7,033 nucleotides of DNA from Limnochordia bacterium. Lineage in GTDB: Bacteria > Bacillota > Limnochordia > Darwinibacteriales > DTU012. The stretch lies in the NCBI GenBank assembly GCA_007116995.1, contig SKHL01000048.1, positions 1-7,033 of the forward strand. Direction: 5' to 3'. How positions within the stretch are numbered: position 1 is the first letter of the stretch; every line of letters begins with the position of its first letter. Below are positions 5,397 through 7,033 of this stretch, in pieces. A model generated the notes under the pieces. That model had not been told where the DNA came from, ran no database searches, and saw only the letters and a list, made by a program, of their open reading frames with translations. A program made the translations under genes and the position numbers.

Positions 5397-6236
5397 ATGG
5401 ACGTGCTTGGAGTAATTGGAAACCCCATTGCTCATTCATTATCACCAGTGATGCATAATAATGCCTTTAGCGCTAGCAGGCGCGATGCCATTTATGTGCC
5501 CTTACTAGTGGAAGATGGAGATTTATCTAAAGCTCTAGCAGGAGCTAGAGCTTTAGGTTTTTTAGGGTTAAATGTAACCATTCCCTACAAAGAAAAGGTG
5601 ATTCCGTACCTAACGGACTTAACAGAGGAAGCGAAACAAATTGGATCTGTGAATACAATTCTTTTTGCTAACCAACGCTCCTATGGTCATACGACCGATG
5701 GTCCTGGATTTCGTCATTCCATGGCAGCAGAACTATCTATTTCACCCAAGGGGAATCGTTTTCTCGTCTTAGGTGCAGGAGGAAGTGCTAGGGCTATTGT
5801 CCACCAGTTGGTTAAGGAGGACTGCTATGTAACTATTGCCAATCGTACCCAAGAACGAGCAGAAGCTCTGGTCGCTGAATTAATGCCTTATGCCAAAGGC
5901 GTGCTTCAGGCCGTGGGGACAGAAAATCTAGCCAGCGTGGCACGGGATGCTAATATCATTGTCAATACTACGTCGGCGGGGATGAAAGCAACCATTGATG
6001 TTTCCCCCATAGCGCTTGACTTGTTACATAAAGAGCATACGGTAATCGATATTATCTATAATCCACAAGAGACAGTACTGCTCCACACAGCAAAAAAACT
6101 AGGGTGCCAAGTACAGAACGGCGTAGGCATGCTGGTGTGGCAGGCCGCAGTGGCATGGGATTTTTGGTGGCAGCAACAACCCCCAATTGAAGTCATGTAT
6201 CAGGCAGTGAATCATAGTTTAAATGAAGTGAAGTGA
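5397..6236 (+). CDS. aroE: Shikimate dehydrogenase (NADP+)
   Basis: AroE reduces 3-dehydroshikimate to shikimate with NADPH, the fourth step of the aromatic amino acid pathway, in the cytoplasm. The 279-residue product is the usual length. The substrate domain shows GNPIAHSLSP and MHN (residues 8-21, including the shikimate-binding Ser14 and Ser16), NVTIPYKE with catalytic Lys65, SVNT (84-87), and TDGPGF with catalytic Asp101. The nucleotide-binding domain has the GAGGSAR loop (126-132) and NRT (149-151), which in this family contacts the NADP 2'-phosphate. The C-terminal GVGMLVWQAA is also conserved. A TAG codon directly precedes the ATG in frame, so the start cannot lie further upstream; GGAGAGG (5379-5385) is the likely ribosome-binding site. 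It lies 34 bases after lonC with no terminator between. Its 3' end overlaps the opposing permease gene by 18 bases. Confidence 0.95.
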   Translation: MDVLGVIGNPIAHSLSPVMHNNAFSASRRDAIYVPLLVEDGDLSKALAGARALGFLGLNVTIPYKEKVIPYLTDLTEEAKQIGSVNTILFANQRSYGHTTDGPGFRHSMAAELSISPKGNRFLVLGAGGSARAIVHQLVKEDCYVTIANRTQERAEALVAELMPYAKGVLQAVGTENLASVARDANIIVNTTSAGMKATIDVSPIALDLLHKEHTVIDIIYNPQETVLLHTAKKLGCQVQNGVGMLVWQAAVAWDFWWQQQPPIEVMYQAVNHSLNEVK

Positions 6237-7033
6237 GATCATTTGAGATAGGCCATAATAAAGTAGACCAGGTAATACCAGGCTAATAGCAATGACCATA
6301 TCAGCAGAGTGAATTTGGAACAGTAAAAGTAGAGAGAAAACCGCACCAAGTGTAGGTACTATCGGGCCAAAGGGAACACGAAAAGCGGGCTTATACCAGC
6401 TATACTCCCGCAACCGTAATAGGGCCAGGTTGACGAAAAAAAAGGGATAGAGATGGAGAAAGCCAGCTGCTTCTGCCAACCATTCGATATCGCCTCTGAC
6501 GATAGCGATCATGATAATTACACCAGTTGAAAGCATGGCGTTGACTGGTGTTTTTAGTGTTCGATGTAAATCGCCAAAGGATGAGGGTAGTAAATTATCG
6601 CGACTCATCGCGAAGGATACACGGGAAGCAGCCATGATGCTACCATTCGCAGAGGAAACCGTGGCTAAGACACCGGCTAATACCATCAGCCAACCACCTA
6701 TGGGGCCCATAAATAACTGGGCTGTATCGGCGATAGGGGTACTAGTTTCACCCAGGTCGTAGTAGGATTGAATACCAGTGGTTACATAGATTATTAAGAC
6801 ATAGAGGATCGTAACGAGTACTACTGAGACAATGGTGGCCAGGGGGAGGTTCATACGAGGATTTTTGATTTCTTCACCGGCCGTAGCGATTAGTTCGAAT
6901 CCAAGAAAGGAGATAAACAAAAAACTGGCCATGCGGATGACAGGGGGCCATCCATAGGGAAAGAAAGGGGTGTGAAGCGTTGTATCTATCACCCGCCAAC
7001 CGGTTAAAATGTAGATACCTAAAATTATTAGTA
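6219..7033 (-). CDS. APC-family amino acid permease, C-terminal part; 5' end outside window
   Basis: The frame is open from its stop at 6219-6221 through the right edge, so 271 C-terminal residues are visible and the N-terminal part (about 160-200 residues for a 430-470 residue family member) is missing; the GTG at 6992 is internal, since membrane-helix residues continue upstream of it. The product is an integral membrane protein with about six or seven visible hydrophobic segments. The hallmark of the amino acid-polyamine-organocation family is GFELIATAGEEIKNPRMNLP, with FLFISF just before it, followed by a SSANGSIMAASRVSFAMSRDNLLP segment and the LLRLREYSWYKPAFRVPFGPIVP loop before the last helices. 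The substrate cannot be told. It faces the rest of the window and its stop lies inside aroE, so the two genes are convergent. Its promoter is outside the window. Confidence 0.87.
   Translation of the reverse strand, partial: LIILGIYILTGWRVIDTTLHTPFFPYGWPPVIRMASFLFISFLGFELIATAGEEIKNPRMNLPLATIVSVVLVTILYVLIIYVTTGIQSYYDLGETSTPIADTAQLFMGPIGGWLMVLAGVLATVSSANGSIMAASRVSFAMSRDNLLPSSFGDLHRTLKTPVNAMLSTGVIIMIAIVRGDIEWLAEAAGFLHLYPFFFVNLALLRLREYSWYKPAFRVPFGPIVPTLGAVFSLLLLFQIHSADMVIAISLVLPGLLYYGLSQMISLHFI

Noticed and set aside
6267..6284. A direct repeat of ACCAGG separated by four bases near the permease 3' end.
   Set aside because: It lies in the permease coding sequence and is explained by repeated Pro-Gly/Leu codons; it forms no hairpin and is too short to mean more.

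Overview
This 7.0 kb window looks like ordinary chromosome from a low- to mid-GC endospore-forming member of the Firmicutes, most likely class Clostridia. The order ychF - rpsF - ssb - rpsR followed by a DUF2232 (YybS-like) membrane protein and rplI is the classic Firmicutes block. A LonC-type Lon protease directly behind rplI points to spore-forming Clostridia. Strong purine-rich Shine-Dalgarno sites, several GTG starts and a Zn-ligand-bearing S18 fit the same picture. Genus cannot be assigned from the sequence alone.

Layout. (1) 3-635: 3' part of ychF, cut by the left window edge. (2) 632-693: a near-consensus sigma-A promoter whose -35 box contains the ychF stop codon, followed by a hairpin at the predicted mRNA 5' end. 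(3) 724-1689: rpsF-ssb-rpsR, tightly spaced and closed by a clear intrinsic terminator at 1694-1719. (4) 1720-1972: a spacer of about 250 bases without a recognisable gene. (5) 1973-6236: four genes on the + strand (DUF2232 protein, rplI, lonC, aroE) with gaps of 2, 13 and 34 bases, probably one transcript. (6) 6219 to the right edge: an APC-family amino acid permease on the - strand, cut by the window edge, whose 3' end overlaps the aroE 3' end by 18 bases.

How it fits together. The first operon supplies the S6:S18 pair of the 30S platform together with single-stranded DNA-binding protein. The second joins a polytopic membrane protein, ribosomal protein L9, a Lon-like protease probably linked to sporulation, and shikimate dehydrogenase. 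Compared with the common Firmicutes order, the cyclic-di-AMP phosphodiesterase gene (gdpP/yybT) expected between DUF2232 and rplI is missing, and the position after lonC that often holds the replicative helicase is taken by aroE.

I see no mobile element, CRISPR array, tRNA or rRNA, and no convincing undescribed system. The items most worth a second look are the missing gdpP, the lonC-aroE linkage with an apparently intact LonC ATPase, and the unexplained 1720-1972 spacer.
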